A stretch of 64,000 bases of DNA from Pedobacter sp. ASV28 (lineage in GTDB: Bacteria > Bacteroidota > Bacteroidia > Sphingobacteriales > Sphingobacteriaceae), in NCBI RefSeq assembly GCF_016428855.1, contig NZ_JAELTN010000027.1, forward strand, positions 1-64,000, given 5' to 3'. Position numbers and translations under genes: made by a program. The notes under the pieces are model-generated. The model made no database searches and was not told the origin of the DNA. It saw only the letters and a program-made list of their open reading frames with translations. Shown in pieces: positions 61,447 through 64,000 of this stretch (positions are counted from its first letter, which is position 1; the number at the start of each line of letters is the position of its first letter).

Positions 61447-64000
61447 TTATTTTTTTTGGCTCTTTTTGCTTTTTTCATTCATAATGGCTTCCTTATCCAA
61501 TCTTTCCTTTTCCCTTTCCTGTTCCTTTTTCTTTTGGTCCCTACGGTACTTTCCAGAAATCTTTTGGAGCAGTTCGGTAAAGGTATCGAACTGTTGGTTG
61601 TAGATGAGGCCAAACGAAGTAATGTTCTTATAAGGGTCTATCCCAGGGTTGGCAAATATACTCTGTATGGTGGGTGGTTTATTGGCCAATTTGCCCAATA
61701 AACTTCCATCTTTTTTAATTAAGCCAAGAATTTCCAGCTCTCTGCCCACGTTGTTTCTAAAACCTATGGTATAATCACTAGAGCTTTTATTAACATCTGT
61801 AATGCCAAAGTTTAGGATAATTCTGTCGTTGAAAACCTTAACAGAAGCACTGGCTTCGTTAAAAGAACGGATATTGATATCAATAAAGTTGAGGTTTAAG
61901 CTGGAAAGTACATTATTTAGCTGGTTAAAAATCAAATCGGTAGCCGTACCAGCCCCCACAGAGCCTAATTGCTGGCTTAGATTTTCCGATCCCGTACCTG
62001 GTGCAAACCTACGCTGTATAATCAAGCTCAGTGCTTGGGTATTGAGGTTGTTGCCATCATTAAAATAAGATTGAAGTTCGTCCTTTATGGCCGGGTTGGC
62101 CGGAAAGAAAATGTCCAATTTAATATCTGGCCTCATCAATAGGCCTGATAGCCCCATTTCTACTTCTGTTTGCACACTCTGGGTAGCATTACTACTGGCA
62201 TCTCTGTTGGCTGCCCTATATAGATCGCCCAATGCGGCCCTTAAGGCATAAATAGCTTTGAGGTTAATCTGGGCATTGATAGGATTGCCCGTCCATCTGA
62301 TCGTTCCGCCCTGACGAATATCAAAACGCTTATTGATAACTTCTTGAGCAGTAAAGTCAAATACACCACTTTCTATGATGTAATCGCCCTTCATCTCGAA
62401 ATCGCCCACCTTTGAGATGTTCAATTCCAGTTCGGCATTACCGGTACCACTTAATTTCCCAAGTACAGTGTAAATATTGGCCGTAGTGTTAGGGTCTATT
62501 TTGAGCTTAAAGTTCATGCTTACGCCTTCAAAGCTGGTTTGTTTCCTAACTATTTTAGTGGTGTCTTTGCTTACGAAAGTGATAAAGTCCTTATCGGTGA
62601 TGGTCTCAGAGCTATTTAAAGGAAGGTTGAATATGGTGCCTTTCTCGGTCTTGGCATCAATATCAATAAACATATCATTGGTCGGTCCCTTGAATGAAAA
62701 TTTCCCAGTGCCATACGCTCTACCATAATAAATAGAATTGTCTTTCGAAGTGGTATTCAGAGCCATTAAACCATTGGCCACTACACTGGCCTGTATGTTC
62801 GGATAATCGATGTTCTTGAGGTCTACCGTTCCGTTTGCAGTACCTGTATGCCCTTCCAAATCTTTTAAGATAAGGTCGTTAATACCAATCACACTATTGT
62901 TAATGTCTACTTTGTCATCAATGATATAGGTGGTTTTAAGATAGTTTACCGTAAGCTGGGCCTTTTCGAGCGAAACTTCACCATTGATCAAGGGTTTGTC
63001 GAAAGGCCCCTTTAAGCTCAGGTTGGCCGAGATATTTCCCTTAAGGTTAGAAACCAGTTTGTTAACTACAGGCTCCAGGATGGCCAGTTTGCTCTCATCT
63101 AACTTAATGTTAAGGTCAATGAGCTTACGTTCTATATCGAGGTTTCCGGTGATGTTAAAGGTTTCTTTTCCATCGGCAACAATCTTGGTATAAATATTAG
63201 CTAACTTATTGTTCTTGTCAAAAGAAGAAGTATCAGATAAACTGCCGATATAGGTGCCGTTAAAGCCAAGCGAATCAATACGTATGCTATCGACAACCCT
63301 TGGCGATTTTAGTACATCGTAGATCTTGGTCCTGCCATTTACATTACCTGCTAAACTAACACCCAAGGTTTTGACAAAAGGATTTATCGTTTTCAGCTTA
63401 AAATTTTCAAAACCTATCAGCAGAAAGTCCTTCGGGTCATCTGAAATCATACCATCTATGGTCAGCTCCTGTTCGCCATTGCTCAGCGAAAAATTATCGA
63501 TCTTTGTTTTGCCATTATTAAAGCCAATACGTACCTTTTCTTGGATGGTCCAGTCTTGGTAATTAATCTTTAGGTTGGAAGGGAGTATACTGATATTGGC
63601 CGTATCTTGTGCAAACTCTATCAAACCATTTAAATCAAGTTGGTTGGCATCATCGGCATTGGAAAGTTTAACATTCAGGCTTAAGCTATCATTGCGCAGG
63701 ATATTAGAGATGTTTACGTTCTTAATGTAAAGGCTATCATTTAGGTCAATGCGGTCTGAAGTGACAATGGCCGTTAACTGGTTGGCGTTGGTGTTCTCAT
63801 CAATGATAATATTATTGGCAATGATGCCCTTGTACTTTAATCTTTTGATAATACCTCCCAGAGTGGCTTTGTTGTTCTTCGAATCGAAAGAACCTACAAT
63901 CAAGGACTGTTCATCTATTTCCAGTCCTGGCGAGATCAGTTCTGCAATAGGCTCGAAATGCTTAATTTTTAACCTAAAATCGAACACTTGGGTTTTGTAG
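61447..64000 (-). CDS. TamB-like translocation/assembly protein (DUF490), 5' end outside window
   Basis: About 851 codons are visible on the minus strand; the frame is open to the window end, so the gene starts further on. The visible part is a long run of beta-strand repeats (ELSISGVIN-like), with the conserved TamB C-terminal motif GDYIIESGVFDFTAQEV, then FDIRQGGTIRWTGNPINAQINLKAIY. The final 30 residues are charged and rich in K and E. TamB-like proteins form a periplasmic channel for lipid transport or outer-membrane protein assembly. A start codon cannot be assigned; a GTG near the end at 63987 is just an internal valine. Confidence 0.88.
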   Translation of the reverse strand, partial: YKTQVFDFRLKIKHFEPIAELISPGLEIDEQSLIVGSFDSKNNKATLGGIIKRLKYKGIIANNIIIDENTNANQLTAIVTSDRIDLNDSLYIKNVNISNILRNDSLSLNVKLSNADDANQLDLNGLIEFAQDTANISILPSNLKINYQDWTIQEKVRIGFNNGKTKIDNFSLSNGEQELTIDGMISDDPKDFLLIGFENFKLKTINPFVKTLGVSLAGNVNGRTKIYDVLKSPRVVDSIRIDSLGFNGTYIGSLSDTSSFDKNNKLANIYTKIVADGKETFNITGNLDIERKLIDLNIKLDESKLAILEPVVNKLVSNLKGNISANLSLKGPFDKPLINGEVSLEKAQLTVNYLKTTYIIDDKVDINNSVIGINDLILKDLEGHTGTANGTVDLKNIDYPNIQASVVANGLMALNTTSKDNSIYYGRAYGTGKFSFKGPTNDMFIDIDAKTEKGTIFNLPLNSSETITDKDFITFVSKDTTKIVRKQTSFEGVSMNFKLKIDPNTTANIYTVLGKLSGTGNAELELNISKVGDFEMKGDYIIESGVFDFTAQEVINKRFDIRQGGTIRWTGNPINAQINLKAIYALRAALGDLYRAANRDASSNATQSVQTEVEMGLSGLLMRPDIKLDIFFPANPAIKDELQSYFNDGNNLNTQALSLIIQRRFAPGTGSENLSQQLGSVGAGTATDLIFNQLNNVLSSLNLNFIDINIRSFNEASASVKVFNDRIILNFGITDVNKSSSDYTIGFRNNVGRELEILGLIKKDGSLLGKLANKPPTIQSIFANPGIDPYKNITSFGLIYNQQFDTFTELLQKISGKYRRDQKKKEQEREKERLDKEAIMNEKSKKSQKK

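Noticed and set aside
61370..61701. Plus-strand open frames over the end of the TamB-like gene
   Set aside because: They are antisense to a conserved coding region and have biased hydrophobic composition from the complement of Lys/Glu-rich sequence.

Overview
This window looks like a chromosome segment of a Sphingobacteriaceae bacterium (Pedobacter-like, phylum Bacteroidota). The signs are two SusC/SusD pairs, lipoproteins with Cys-Lys-Lys style mature ends, AT-leaning composition, promoters with the Bacteroidota -7 element TAnnTTTG, a fused RibBA, and a mannan locus of the GH26 / Na+ symporter / GH130 / cellobiose 2-epimerase type known from Bacteroides fragilis. No phage, insertion sequence or CRISPR array is visible.

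Layout. (1) 1-6830: tail of a surface operon with a delta-60 beta-propeller protein, then an M60-type metallopeptidase with a C-terminal CBM32-like domain, flanked on both sides by related lipoproteins that join a worn-down alkaline-phosphatase-like domain to a LamG-like lectin domain. (2) 6932-9886: a large fused FAD/Fe-S 2-hydroxyacid dehydrogenase. (3) 10201-21326: a second SusCD locus that carries no sugar enzymes. It has two tandem YtcJ-like amidohydrolases, an SsuD-like flavin monooxygenase and an APC amino acid permease, preceded by a leader with a Shine-Dalgarno-fronted Met-Cys mini-ORF and a hairpin. (4) 21595-36802: a stress island with c-haem protein, PAP2 phosphatase, VIT transporter, HdeD-like protein, L,D-transpeptidase, three universal stress proteins, ECF sigma factor, LOG protein, a FixL-like kinase, a receiver-Crp/Fnr fusion regulator, a deacetylase/glycosyltransferase/glycosidase operon, two related small helical proteins and Hsp20. 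(5) 37265-38326: an Ntn amidase between dispersed intergenic repeats. (6) 38945-52476: a mannan utilisation locus on the minus strand with a divergent AraC regulator and a CE2 esterase. (7) 52762-64000: housekeeping and mixed genes, including DUF2157/DUF4401/GDYXXLXY, a Rid-like protein, a DHFR-like protein, tRNA-Met, a START-like protein, LptF/G, RibBA and a TamB-like protein cut by the window end.

The most striking signal is in region 4. Eight copies of the 14-bp dyad NTGAYnnnnRTCAN lie in five intergenic gaps, 45-110 bp upstream of seven transcription units. This is the FNR/FixK operator type. The receiver-Crp fusion in the same island has the FNR/FixK recognition-helix pattern ExxSR, and its likely partner kinase has a PAS domain that keeps FixL's haem-binding histidine and ligand-switch arginine at the exact spacing of 20 residues. 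I infer a compact oxygen- or redox-responsive stress regulon in which FixJ and FixK are fused in one protein. The second candidate new system is region 3, a TonB-dependent uptake locus apparently aimed at an amide-linked, possibly sulfur-containing nutrient. All functions are inferred from sequence patterns read by eye; no search was run.
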